A DNA stretch of 64,000 nucleotides, taken from the NCBI GenBank assembly GCA_030142905.1, contig JASJOG010000427.1:117281-181280 (forward strand). Direction: 5' to 3'. How positions within the stretch are numbered: position 1 is the stretch's first letter; each line of letters starts with the position of its first letter. Under the pieces are notes generated by a model. It made no database searches and had not been told where the DNA came from. It saw only the letters and a list, made by a program, of their open reading frames with translations. Source of the stretch: Heliopora coerulea (lineage: Eukaryota > Cnidaria > Anthozoa > Scleralcyonacea > Helioporidae). Shown in pieces: positions 1 to 9,966 of the stretch. The translations under genes and the position numbers were made by a program.

Positions 1-488
1 GAAAAACCTTCTCTTGTTAGCTTCATATTCAACTAGCTATGAAGCACGAAAATACAGAGACAAGGCTGCGGTGATTATTCGACTCTGTTACAAAGCCATT
101 GTCAAAACCAGCTGGTAAGCAAACGAACTGCTATCTGTACATATACATGCCTAGGATGATGTCATCACCTATTGGCCATGAAACCAGTATCCCGAAGGTG
201 CTACTTCAAATCCCGCTCGAGTCAATATTTTTCAGTTGACTTCGGCAATGTCAGATTATCATGAAAAGTTTCTCTTTATAAGTAACTGGTTAGGTTTATT
301 AGATTTACAAGAGTGAATAATCTTACAATTACTAAAGATAAGATTTGTCGGATTAGTTGGCACGTGAAAGGAAGTGTTAAGATTGTCACGAAGAACGTTG
401 AGATCAACAATGTTTTGTGCGTAAGAACAATTAAGAAAATGTTGTGCTGCAGCACTTGTGTGGAGTTCCTTTACCTCATATTTTCCGA

Positions 489-960
489 GTGGAATACAAT
501 TTGATACCATATTTACAAGTATCTTTAAACAAATCAGTCAATGAAATCGCTCAGTGGGCAACTTCTAACAAATTCCCTTTAAATGCAAGCAAAACCAAAT
601 TCTTGCTGGTTACTGGGAAACGCCTCGCGTCAAAAATTGAAAGTTATCCAAACATAATGCTTGATGGTATTGCTTTTGAAGATGGTAGCTAATACAACTC
701 TTTTAGGATTAGAGCTAGATGACAAGCTTTCATTTGATTTCCACGTCGACCAACTGTGCAAGAAACTGTCTCGACGAATCGCTGTATTCCGCAAAATTAG
801 ATCATATTTATCATTGCAACAAAAAATTTCATTTTACAATGTTATGATTCGCTCTGTCATAAATTGTTAGCTTCATTTGGACAACATGCTGCAAGGAGAA
901 TTTAGAAAGTCTACTTAAATTGCAAAAGGGGGCGGCAAGAACAATTCTTTTTGCTGATTG
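489..960 (+). pseudogene. LINE reverse transcriptase fragment (CR1/Jockey type)
   Basis: Decayed piece of the C-terminal half of a non-LTR retrotransposon reverse transcriptase. Visible are the block after the catalytic motif (EIAQWATSNKFPLNASKTK, the W...N.lplN..KTK signature of CR1/Jockey palms) and the following connection region (TTLLGLELDDKLSFDFHVDQ). The two lie in different frames, so there is a frameshift near 690, and a stop follows at about 870. No endonuclease or 3' tail is attached. The family is known to copy its RNA by target-primed reverse transcription; this piece cannot. It is on the opposite strand to the LINE at 2.2-3.5 kb, so they are separate insertions. Confidence 0.7.
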
Positions 961-1046
961 TCTAACACCATAAGTTCATCTTTTCAACAAGGTTTAAACA
1001 ACTCCATTTAAACAACTCCTTTAAAACAACTCCTTTTAGAGAGTTT

Positions 1047-1365
1047 TATGGTTAAAGGAGAGGAGAGGAAAGAGAAGGAAAAGAGGAGAGAGGAAAGGAG
1101 GGAATAGGAGAGGGAAGGGAAAGAAAGGAAAGGAAATAAGAGGAGAGGAGAGCACAGAAAAAAGAGGAAAGGAGGGGAACAAAAGGAAAGGAATGGAAAG
1201 GAAGGGAAAGGAAAGAGAAGGGAAGGGAAAGAAAGGAAAAGAGAAGAGAGGAAAGTAAAGGGAAGGAAAGGAGAAAATAGGAAAGGAAATGAGAGGACAG
1301 GAGAGGAAAGAAAAGGAAAGGAATGGAAAGGAGAGGAGTGGAAAGCAAAGGAAACGAAAGGCAAG
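1047..1365. repeat. 320-bp homopurine (GGAAAGGA-like) tract
   Basis: Almost pure A/G on the plus strand made of irregular GGAAAG and GAGAGG words, with only a handful of pyrimidines. Long open frames on its minus strand are low-complexity Ser/Phe/Leu artefacts and not genes. Such tracts can form triplex DNA; that is inference here. Confidence 0.9.
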
Positions 1366-1366
1366 C

Positions 1367-1512
1367 ATCAGGCTTAATTTCCACCAGGCGGAATTTTCCG
1401 AGTGGACGAAAGTTTCTCTTTGTCTGTCGAGCTTTCAAGAGGAAGTAATTAGACAAAACAAAGAAGACATTTGTCCGCGCGGAAAATTCTGCCTCGTGAA
1501 AATCAGGCTTTA
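1367..1512. repeat. imperfect inverted repeat, about 40-bp arms
   Basis: Arms 1367-1407 and 1473-1512 are imperfect reverse complements, each with a GCGGAATTTTCC-like core, around a 65-base spacer. The arm core also resembles the sequence near 480 (TTTTCCGAGTGGA). It may be a small foldback or MITE end; no target duplication was found. Confidence 0.4.
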
Positions 1513-1636
1513 CTCGCCACTATTCATTATCTATCAACTGTGAAATATCAAGCAGCGCAACCTATCAGATTGCTGCGTATGCATTATACTATTAGCAAGT
1601 CTCCATCAACGAGAAATATTTTTAGAATTTACTCAC

Positions 1637-2005
1637 ATGACAACACGTTCGCGTAACTGTTCTTAGGTTTGTTCTCAGGTTCTTTGGCAATAGCTTCTTT
1701 CAAGATGTCAACAACATCATCCCTCTTTATCTTCTGCAGAAGTTTGATCAAATTCTCCACTGTGGCCTCCTTTCCAGTCCCCCACTCTTGTAATAAAGCA
1801 TCGGTTTGATTGTCACACTGCTCAAACAATTCTATTTCACTATTCTCGAATTTCATTTTCACAGCAAGTCCACGAAAGTCCCGCTTTAGAACTGATCTCT
1901 TGTTTAGGCACTCGCACACCTTACTTTTTAAGCTACTGTCAAGATCTCGAACGAAGAATGGCCTTTTGTCAGTGTCGGAGGCTTTATCCTTAACTGCAGC
2001 AGCAA
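1637..2005 (-). CDS. Death-domain exon (second Death domain of a ZU5-type host gene)
   Basis: A 369-nt exon encoding a Death domain like those of MyD88, IRAK, PIDD and UNC5. The helical pattern is clear: FVRDLDSSLKSKVCECLN, KRDFRGLAVKM, DALLQEWGT with the conserved Trp, and IKRDDVVDILKEA. Acceptor TATACAG lies just above 2005 (a second usable AG lies 9 nt inside) and donor GTGAGT just below 1637. Phase is 1 in and 1 out. The Death-domain exon at 33275-33556 is also 1-1 and would splice to it in frame, so both may belong to one minus-strand gene split by a 31-kb intron; alternatively this is a neighbouring paralogue. Death domains build signalling complexes by homotypic contact. The next downstream exon lies outside the window or was not recognised. 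Confidence 0.8.
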
Positions 2006-2221
2006 CTGTATACAGAGAAAAGTACAAGCAGCCTTAATGGTACAAATATTTATTTCGAGCCTTTTGTTGCACAATACAAGATCTCTTGTATTTTCTAAAT
2101 GTTTAATTTTTGCACAAAACACTTCTTTCCATAATAGGTGCGATAGTAGACGAACTAATTTTCAGCGGAACCACATAGAGCATCAAATATAATTTGACGC
2201 TACTCTGGGCAAGGTAAGGTC

Positions 2222-3509
2222 TTAAGGTATTGAGGAGTTCAATACCTTGGTAAGTACCGGTGCGAGGTACTGTGCAAAGTCTTTCCACAACCAGTATGGA
2301 AGGCCATCCGGACCTGTCGCAGTGCGTCGTTGCTTCGCCACGAATTTTTTAACAGTACACACATTGACAACGGGGATATGAGTTCCATCTGGAATTAATA
2401 ATAGTTCTGGGGTCGTGTAATGTGTATCCGTATTAATCTTTTGAAAGTACCAATTTATAAGATGTGGATCAATAGAAGAGCTAATCCTGTGACTTTTAGT
2501 ACTTCTACCTGTGATTTTGTTTACAGTATCCCACCATCCCTTTGACCCTTGGCTATACTTCCCGTTCTCATCACATACAGCACGTAGTTGATTTTCACGA
2601 GTGAGTCTATTAATCCGTTCTTGAAGATCATTATTAACTCTCCTCGTTATTTGCTTATTTCGTATCTTACATAAATGTCTAACAAGTGAAGTCATATAAG
2701 GTGGGCCACATGTAGAGACTTTGACCTTAATTAAAAGAAAACACTTATTAAACATTGCGACAATCGTGTCATTGAGTAGGATAACTGCTTCGTCAACATC
2801 GTTACAGTTGTAAACTTTTCTCCAGTCATACACTCTTAATTTATTCCCCATATCATTCTTTCGATGGTCTCTAACATCTCTAAAATATACATATTTCCTC
2901 TCTGGTCTAGCTTAGAGTCGAGGAGTGACCATAACCGTCAAATGTCAGACCTTACCAAACCTTTGAAAACAGTAGGTTGTTTCCATAAATGTGGGCAGTT
3001 AGTCAAGAGCACATCAAATACTTTCTGACCTCTAGTAGATTACTTAACAAGTTGTTCTAGACTATGCTGACTACTAAAATCTTGTATCCTTAATTGAATA
3101 ATATCTCCAGCAATGATTATTCTAGAGTAAGGCTCAGAAAATAAAATCTGCTCGCAACTCTCAGATAAATGATCTAGTAGTTAAGATTCAAGGTAAACTG
3201 GATCAGGTGGATGATACACAACAGCAACATAATATTTGTTATTAACTGTCTAAATTTCACGCCATAGACTTTCTAAATTATTTTACGAGAAAGTGAGATT
3301 CTTCCCTTTCCAATTCTCTGACACAATATAGCAACCCCTCCACCAGACCGTGAATCACAACAGTCTTTCCTGACAAGAATATACTCATTTGGGCATATCA
3401 AACTCGATGGTATCTTTTTGTTAAGCCACGTCTCAGATATGAGGCAGATGTCTACGTTGTTAGTGCTTATTTTGACGTTTAATGCAGACGCATCATCAGG
3501 TTTAGCCAA
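2222..3509 (-). pseudogene. LINE with endonuclease and N-terminal RT, 3' part missing
   Basis: Minus-strand non-LTR retrotransposon remnant. Near 3273-3509 is an APE-type endonuclease segment (VDICLISETWL and a SGGGVAILCQR block). At 2222-2851 is the linker and start of the reverse transcriptase (ATGPDGLPYWLWKDFA, the fingers motif). Several stops lie between them. The frame continues weakly to about 2100 and then ends before the catalytic YxDD block. LINE copies are normally truncated at the 5' end; this one keeps the 5' half and lacks the 3' half, which suggests a later deletion. It sits in the presumed long intron of the Death-domain gene. Confidence 0.75.
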
Positions 3510-3642
3510 TTGAGGAACTAGGCGGAAAGCGTAATCTTATTAGTAATATAAAAGCCCAGCATATAATCTTGAATAAACCCATATTAACAGAGACATGAGT
3601 TATTGAAAAAGATATTTTTAATTTAGCTGAGTAGTCTGTAGT

Positions 3643-4344
3643 CTGTCACTCCTTTTTCAACACATTTTCAAATTTGGTCAAAATTTTTCAAAGTGTCGTT
3701 GGGGAAAACCCTTTTTATTGACGGCGTCACTTTCGGTTTCGCTTACTTAACTTCCGGTCGCATTCATGAATTTAATTACGTTACCAAGAATTTCAACACA
3801 TTTTAAAAACGGGTCAAAATTTTTCAAAGTGCCTTGGGGGAATAACCTTAACATTCCAAACATTCCAAACATTCCAAACATTCCATACATGCCTAATCTC
3901 CCTAGCAACCAGCCTAACTCGATGTCTACTTGAACAGCTCGATGTCAACAAAAAAACTATTTTCGGTTTGCTCCGTTGTTAGGGAGATCTGGAATGTATG
4001 GAATGTGGGGAAAACCCCCCGCCATTAAGTTTGGGGTCTTTAACGTCAAACAGTGAACAAAGTGGACAATTCTTCGGTTCCATCACATTTTAAAAATAGA
4101 ACAAAACTTTATCGGCAAACAGCGAAGCAAGTAAACGCTTCTTTGCCGATAAATTGTTTTAAACAGTGAGCAAAGCGAACGCTTCTTCGCTGATAAAGTA
4201 TCTCAGGGGAATCACCCGAAGAACATTTTTCACATTCCAAACATGCTCAATCTCCCTAACAACCAGCCTAACTCGATGTCAACAAAAAAACTATTTTCGG
4301 GTTCGCCGGTTGCTAGGGATATCTGGAATGTATGGAATGCGGGG
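3643..4344. repeat. Polinton left terminal inverted repeat
   Basis: Begins CTGTCACTCC and ends GGAATGCGGGG. It matches the reverse complement of 21566-22246 apart from scattered substitutions and a few indels, the largest being two extra CATTCCAAA units (around 3850-3880). It contains internal direct and inverted words (GCGAAGCAAGTAAACGCTTC, GAGCAAAGCGAACGCTTC) that recur as short palindromes elsewhere in the element. Confidence 0.95.
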
Positions 4345-4432
4345 GACAGCGTCGCTGCTAAAGTCCCTCAACATTTGGTTTGGAAATTTACATATTTTGA
4401 AAATAAAATAAATTCAATAAAAATATAAATAA

Positions 4433-4834
4433 ATGGGGAACAAACAATCAACTTTAAAACCTGAAAAAATTATTGAAAAAAATCATAAAATGTTTAAGAA
4501 AAAAGCGTTCAAGTTTGGATTTTCATTTGGAGCAGGGCAGGCATATGATATCGAATGTAATATTCAATTTGGAACCGCTTCAGCAAAACAACTTATTTTT
4601 GATAATATGGATGAAAATTTAAAATTAGTTGGTAAAAATGTTATAAAATCTATTCAACAAAAAACAAAACAAGAAGAATCAAATCTTGTTAAACAAGTTC
4701 CTGAAATTTTAAACAAACCTTTGGGAACAAACGATAAAGACGATAAAGACGATAAAGAAATGACAGATGAAATTAAAGATGATAAAGAAATTAAAGAAGA
4801 AGTAAACGAGTTTGTAAAATCAACCCTTGAGTGA
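4433..4834 (+). CDS. small acidic-tailed Polinton protein with N-myristoylation motif
   Basis: 133-aa protein of unrecognised family, the outermost left gene, reading inward just inside the left TIR. The start fits the element rule: TATAAATAAATG with no leader to speak of. Residues 1-6 are MGNKQS, the MGxxxS/T pattern for N-terminal myristoylation once Met is removed. The middle (residues 20-90) is mixed alpha/beta in character with Lys-rich ends. The C-terminus from about residue 98 is a charged Asp/Lys/Glu repeat (DDKDDKE). No membrane segment or enzyme motif is seen. It faces the leftward block tail to tail. A membrane-attached virion or morphogenesis role is only a guess from the lipid motif. 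Confidence 0.7.
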   Translation: MGNKQSTLKPEKIIEKNHKMFKKKAFKFGFSFGAGQAYDIECNIQFGTASAKQLIFDNMDENLKLVGKNVIKSIQQKTKQEESNLVKQVPEILNKPLGTNDKDDKDDKEMTDEIKDDKEIKEEVNEFVKSTLE

Positions 4835-4919
4835 TAAATTACTTTATAAAATTTTATAATACAATATATATTATAAAATTATTCATGTTTGGCTTGTTGA
4901 TGCTTCATTATCGTCTTTC

Positions 4920-5453
4920 TTATTCCGCCTTGCGGTCCGTAGGTTTTTCACATGTCGTTGCTGTGCTCTGTTTTTTAATAACATGTTTTCCAACTGTAAC
5001 TCCACCAGATAATATTCCAAGATATGGTAAATATGGACTTAGTTTTTCAACTACAGATTTTACATCACGTTTCAGTAATTTATCTTTAATAAGTTCTTTT
5101 TCCAATTCTTCACTACTTTCTATTGCGTCTAATCCGCCTAATAAATCTGCAAATTTACTAATTAGTAAATCTGTTAAAAATGCATTTGCTTTTTCCGCTT
5201 GTTTTGCCTCATATTCTGTATAAATTTTAAATATAACTTTATCACTTGATTTTTTCAAATTTTGAACAGATTGACTAATTTCCCCATCTTCAGACAATTT
5301 TATCAATTCTTCTCGTTTTTTCATTACTTCTTTTTTCACATCTTGCTTCACGTTAGCTTCACTGTTTGCGGTTTCAGTTGTCGCAGTTGTTCCAATTGGT
5401 GGAACTTCTATACCTTCAGCTCTGCTGTTTTCTTGTTCACTATTTTCACTCAT
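4920..5453 (-). CDS. 177-aa Polinton protein, disordered N-terminus, C-terminal hydrophobic patch
   Basis: Last gene of the leftward block. Its ATG overlaps the end of the ATPase gene by 8 nt and carries AATAAATG. The first 35 residues are Ser/Glu/Thr-rich; residues 35-130 are charged and probably helical; a short hydrophobic patch (YLPYLGILSGGVTVG) lies near residue 145. The opening SENSEQENSR resembles the N-termini of two other proteins of this element (8771 and 15035), where it derives from short GC-rich repeat DNA. No family recognised. The plus-strand frame over the same bases is a shadow. Confidence 0.7.
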   Translation of the reverse strand: MSENSEQENSRAEGIEVPPIGTTATTETANSEANVKQDVKKEVMKKREELIKLSEDGEISQSVQNLKKSSDKVIFKIYTEYEAKQAEKANAFLTDLLISKFADLLGGLDAIESSEELEKELIKDKLLKRDVKSVVEKLSPYLPYLGILSGGVTVGKHVIKKQSTATTCEKPTDRKAE

Positions 5454-6072
5454 TTATTTTATAACCAAATGAACAAATTAAATTAATTTCCAATCTTGAA
5501 TATTTTTTTGTTTTCAAAGTTTCTAAAATTTTTTCCAATTCTTTGCGGTCACCTAAATCTAAATATTCTTGAATTATTGTTGCCATATCTTTTTTATTCG
5601 GGTTATAAAATGTAACCAATTTTGAAATATTTTCTCTAAATGGTTTTGCAATAGATGTCAATTGTTGAGTGATAACAACAACAGAAGGATTATAATGTCT
5701 TGCAGAAAATCCTAATTTAACCAACTCACTTGTTCTATTTTTAACATTTTTTCCACTTGCACAATCATCCAATATGATTAAACTTTTACTTCCTTTTGAA
5801 AAGTCAACTATAAATTTTAACCAATCTTCAACATTATCTTGATCACAAGGAATAGCAATAAAATCTTCATCTTTATCATATTTCCAATTTTCATAAGTTT
5901 TATTCCATTCAAATGTCGGACAAATTAAAAAAATATAATCAAAATAATTTTTATATTTATTTTCTATAAAATCTAAAAGATATTTTGTTTTTCCACAAGC
6001 AGTCATTCCAACAATTATCATATTAAATGGTCTTTTGTTACCCACTTCGTGTTCAGCTTTGCTGTCATTCAT
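5446..6072 (-). CDS. DNA-packaging ATPase (FtsK/HerA, A32-like)
   Basis: 208-aa P-loop ATPase that would drive genome packaging into the Polinton capsid. Walker A is GMTACGKT at residues 22-29, Walker B is SLIILDD at 97-103, and a conserved VVVITQQ strand lies near residue 130. FLICPTFEWNKTYENW after the first helix is typical of the viral A32-like branch. The length is near the usual 200-250 aa. It is intact. It sits between the major capsid gene and the 177-aa gene and overlaps the latter by 8 nt. Start context is AAAATAAAAAATG, a weaker form of the element start motif. Confidence 0.92.
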   Translation of the reverse strand: MNDSKAEHEVGNKRPFNMIIVGMTACGKTKYLLDFIENKYKNYFDYIFLICPTFEWNKTYENWKYDKDEDFIAIPCDQDNVEDWLKFIVDFSKGSKSLIILDDCASGKNVKNRTSELVKLGFSARHYNPSVVVITQQLTSIAKPFRENISKLVTFYNPNKKDMATIIQEYLDLGDRKELEKILETLKTKKYSRLEINLICSFGYKINE

Positions 6073-6105
6073 TTTTTATTTTTCAAAAATCCTTCATTTT
6101 TGTTT

Positions 6106-7343
6106 TCAAAATTGAATTGAAGACAAATCTTTATTTACAATGTTTAACAATCCATCACTTCTCACAAATATATGACACATTACATTAGCAGAAATGGCAG
6201 TTTTTTTAATTTCTAACAATAGTCCAGACTGTGTGTTTACTAACTTTTTTCCATTCCCATAAACAAAATTATCATCTAATGTCCTCAAATCAATACATAA
6301 TGCAAATGAATCTTTATAAAATTTTTCAATACTCATAACTGCATCACTACCGCCATATCCTCCATGAAATATTCTAAATGCCTCTTCAAAAAATCTTCTT
6401 TTTGGCATACCTTGAGAATATATGCTATTTGGCACTCCTTCAACACTAATTTTGACGTCTGTTATATTTGGATAAACAAATTGTTCACTATCTGTGATAG
6501 TTTTATTCTAAATAACAGCACAACTGCTTTCATACTCTTCCGCGGAATATTTATGGTTTCATTATGTAAAGTAACATCTTTATCCCATTCTATAGTTTTC
6601 ATCAAAGTTACATAATCATATGATAATGATCTTCCTGAGGTATAATTTGATAAAACATCAATTGCCAAATCTTGATTTTCAATTGTTTCATACTCCAATT
6701 CTAAATTTTCCAAAGTATATCCCCCAACACTTTGTCCTCTTTGTGCTACCATAATTTCACTAGCTTTTGGAAAAGTTAAAATATATTGAAAATTGTTAAT
6801 CATTCCATAAGGGGCATATAGTCCATGATCTGAAAGTATTTTTTCTAATTTTAAACACTGTTTTGTTCCATAAATATCATACATTAATTTATCAGAAGCT
6901 TTTTCAGCATTACCACTTGTTGCTCCAGAGTCATCTTTTGAAATTAATTTTCTGAGGTTTTCTCGGGCGATGCCGTATTCAACCATATCTGCTCTTTCAA
7001 ATTCAGGCTTCCAAAGATCTTTGTAAATTTCTAGTAAAGATTCTCCACTATTATCGTAAACAATTTCTCCAGCAAATTTAACAACCAATCTTTTCTTTAA
7101 CAATTTTGATAAATTATTTAAAAACCACGATTTAGTATTTGCATTTTTAAAATTAAATAACAATTTTAATGAATCAGGAACAAAACACAAATTAGGATTA
7201 AATTTTGGAATATCTATATAAAGTTCTTCTTCTGGATTTGCTGAATTCGGATTCAAAGTTACAACATGCCTTGTTCTGTTTCCTTTAATTTCACTCATTT
7301 TTGATCTTTTATATCCTGGATATAATTCGTTTACTCTATTCAT
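6106..7343 (-). pseudogene. Polinton major capsid protein, frameshifted
   Basis: Candidate double jelly-roll capsid protein. The first 293 codons (7343 to 6462) include the N-terminal strand signature (EELYIDIPKFNPNLCFVPDS, then LKLLFNFKN) and a GLYAPYGMINNFQYILTFP segment. Near 6500-6512 the frame shifts; the remaining roughly 120 codons continue in another frame down to 6106 and include the conserved-looking RRFFEEAFRIFHGGYGG block. Total coding length of about 410 codons fits small Polinton capsids. It lies between the 453-codon hydrophobic protein and the ATPase, the usual capsid neighbourhood. As it stands only a truncated product could be made. Identification rests on position and motif pattern. 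Confidence 0.75.
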
Positions 7344-7410
7344 TTTTTATTATATATAAAAAAATATTTTTAGTTTACCAACCTATGGTTGTTTATCAGA
7401 AGCGCTCGCT

Positions 7411-8771
7411 TCACTCGCTTTGCTGTGTTTTCTTTCTATGTTTGTATTCTTTATATTCATTGTATAAAAAGTAAGTAATTGCAATAGCTAATATCCATAG
7501 ATTTTTAGCAAGAAAGGCAATACCTTTTGCACCCCATGATAATATTTGAGAAATTAAATTTAAAACTGCTGAAATGACTGCACCAAAATTTTTACCTATA
7601 TTTGCAATTGCTTTTCCTAAATTTCCAACCACTTTTGCACCTTGTTTTAATGTGTTTCTTGCCCTTATAACTATTGCTGTAATTATACCTGCTACAGAAA
7701 TAGCAACTGCTGATAAACCTAATAAATTTTCTTTTGCCCATTTTTTAAATCTTTCTAATCTTCTAAGGTCAGATTCTTCAGCATTCTCATTTAAAATCTG
7801 AATTCCTTCTTCACTAATTGGTCTTTCATTATTTTCAAGTCTCATTTTATCTGCTTGAAGTTTTGCAATTTCTGAAAAACTTTTATATATACTTTTTTGA
7901 GGTTCAGCTGTTTCTAAATCAGATTTATTTTTCCAATGTTGATGCTCTCTATCAAATCCATCAATTTTTCCATGTATAACTTCTTTTTTTTCATTTTCTG
8001 ATAGATTGGAGTCAATACCCTCCAAATATAGCAAACCTCTAAATTCTCTTAATTCATTTCTTTCAAATAATGTTCGTCTTGGATCCTGTTCATTATCAAT
8101 GAATTTTTTTAAGTTATTTTCACCAATTATGTTATCAATTTTAGTTTGAATTTCTAAAATAGAATCATCAGTTATAGAATTAATAACTTCATTGCGATTC
8201 GCAAGCTTAATTTTAAAATCACCACGCTCCGCGACGGCTACGCCGATTCTTTGTTCTATTACCGCACTTGGAGTTTTTTCATATTCTTTTTTTGCTTTTT
8301 TCATATAATCATTAAATTCATCAATATATTTCTTATTTTTTCTGGTAAATAACTTTGGTTCATTGTTGGTATTGACATTACCAATTTTTTCACCTTTGAA
8401 AATAATTGAAACATTTCCTTTTTGGTCTCTTACAAATGTTGTTTTATCCAACAATATACTATTATTTGGACCATTTTTCTTTTCGAGGGTAACATCGAAT
8501 TTTTGAAAGATTTTTTTCTATAACCAGTAATTAATCTCCTTATAGATCCCACATCTTTTTTCACATCAGGTATATATTTAACCCTATTAAATTTGCTTTT
8601 TTGATTTTCTGTGTTTATTATATTTATACTTCTATTATGATCATCAGGGTCATCCCCACCAAACCTTGTTTCCCCTTCTTCTTCTTCTTCTTCTTCTTCT
8701 TCTTCTTCCATGTTTCTACGAACTTGTTCGCTTCGCTCACTCATTTCAATATCATCAAAACCTTCAGACAT
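7411..8771 (-). pseudogene. poly-Glu and C-terminal hydrophobic Polinton protein, frameshifted
   Basis: About 453 codons read from 8771, with a run of about 12 Glu codons (GAA repeat) near residue 23. A frameshift lies at the T7 run 8511-8517 (A7 on the coding strand). The downstream 347-codon part (8454-7411) is charged and helical to residue 235 and then hydrophobic: LLGLSAVAISVAGIITAIVI, an amphipathic GAKVVGNLGKAIANIGKN stretch, and IAFLAKNLWILAIAITYFLY. Two to three membrane segments are likely. No known family. Alternatively the two parts could be independent genes, but the shorter upstream frame simply runs on past the homopolymer into a stop. Confidence 0.6.
8675..8709. repeat. CTT/GAA trinucleotide microsatellite inside a gene
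   Basis: About 12 CTT units, read as GAA on the coding strand, giving the poly-Glu run of the 8771 gene. Confidence 0.9.
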
Positions 8772-8822
8772 TTATTTATTTATTTTATTTAATTTATCAT
8801 CTTTGATGTTTTGAATATTTCG

Positions 8823-9938
8823 TTAAATCAAAGATTTAACGTTTTCTTCTGGTAACCAAGAATTATGTTTATTGTCATAGCCTAGCCACTTTACCAACAC
8901 CATATTTTTACCTTTGACTTTTTTCTTTTTTAATATTTTCTCAACTCTATATATATCATCTTTTTTATCCACAGCAGATAATTCCTGTTCATAAAATTTT
9001 CCAATAATTGGTTCTCCCTCATGATCTTCTATTTCATACATGTTTGGATCACCTCTAAATACTTTTACAATTTTAAAAATTTCTTCTGTAAAATTAGCTT
9101 CATAACCTTTAGTAAAGATATTCTTATATTTAGAAATCCTAACAGTATCACCAATTCTGAATTTAGGTAAAGGTAAATCTCCTAATGGGTAACCATATAG
9201 TGTAATCCACACTTGGTCTTTGTTAGACTTGTTCACATCAGCAGGTTTCATTAATATACTACTGTGTTTAGTATGGTTATAATTATCTACAAGTTCATGT
9301 ACGTGGTTAATCCAATTATAAGTTCCTTTACTGTAGAAATATTTCCACATGGATGTTTTTAGAGTTCTGTTAAATCTTTCAACTATAGCTGCTTTTCTAT
9401 CAGAGTTTGTAGAAAAATATTCAACATTATGTTTTTTCAATAGTTCTTTTACACCTACATTGTAAAACTCTTTTCCTTCATCAAATTGAGCGACTTTTGG
9501 GTATTTACCAAATCTTTCTTTAAATTGTTTTAATAATTCATCCACAGCTTTTGTCATGTTTTTAGTATCTTTTCTGTAAACAGGAATAGTGAATGCATAT
9601 CTACTTAAAATTTCAACAGCTGACAATATCCAATAATATCCTTTGTTCTGGTTTTTATATTTTCCCATATCAACCAAATCCATTTGTATTTGATCAGCTA
9701 AATCTTTGACAAATGTTCTTTGGAATTTATGTCTTCTAACAATTGGTTTGTATCTTGTAAAAGTATCTTGTGTTTTTAACCAGTCTTGCACAATTTTTCT
9801 ACTAACATTTAATCCCTTTTCTTTTGCTTTTTGATAAAGTATTTCCGCAGATTGATAACCTGTTTCTGGGTTGTAGTAAATGTCTCTCAATTCTTGTTCA
9901 ATAACAATCATGTCAGCAAAGCTGTCTTTATCTTTCAT
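8823..9938 (-). CDS. Polinton retroviral-type integrase with chromodomain
   Basis: 371-aa rve-family integrase, expected to cut and join the element ends to target DNA. Catalytic residues are visible: Asp87 in QMDLVDM, Asp153 in QFDEGKEF and Glu187 in AAIVERFNRTLK. A small SH3-like region follows (FRIGDTVRISKYKNIFTKGY, about residue 260), and a chromodomain ends the protein (YRVEKILKKKKVKG...VKWLGYDNKHNSWLPEENV, 330-368), which may guide insertion through modified histones. A canonical HHCC zinc finger is not evident at the N-terminus. The frame is intact. It is the first gene of the leftward block, with TAAAAAATAAATG at the start, only 28 bp from the divergent gene at 9967. Confidence 0.95.
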   Translation of the reverse strand: MKDKDSFADMIVIEQELRDIYYNPETGYQSAEILYQKAKEKGLNVSRKIVQDWLKTQDTFTRYKPIVRRHKFQRTFVKDLADQIQMDLVDMGKYKNQNKGYYWILSAVEILSRYAFTIPVYRKDTKNMTKAVDELLKQFKERFGKYPKVAQFDEGKEFYNVGVKELLKKHNVEYFSTNSDRKAAIVERFNRTLKTSMWKYFYSKGTYNWINHVHELVDNYNHTKHSSILMKPADVNKSNKDQVWITLYGYPLGDLPLPKFRIGDTVRISKYKNIFTKGYEANFTEEIFKIVKVFRGDPNMYEIEDHEGEPIIGKFYEQELSAVDKKDDIYRVEKILKKKKVKGKNMVLVKWLGYDNKHNSWLPEENVKSLI

Positions 9939-9966
9939 TTATTTTTTAATATTGTAAAAATAAACA
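9939..9966. promoter_or_regulatory. 28-bp divergent promoter between the two Polinton gene blocks
   Basis: Pure A/T apart from two bases. The leftward start is read as ATTAAAAAATAAATG and the rightward start as AAAAATAAACAATG. Such a short gap must hold any core promoter for both genes, or the genes share initiator-type elements that reach into them. Confidence 0.5.

Noticed and set aside
1008..1456. Three overlapping 110-134 residue frames, Ser/Phe/Leu-rich, on the minus strand
   Set aside because: They translate the homopurine tract; any frame in such a tract is open. Pure low complexity.
4831..5223. 130-residue plus-strand frame inside the Polinton
   Set aside because: It is the antisense shadow of the 177-aa minus-strand gene, which has the AATAAATG start.
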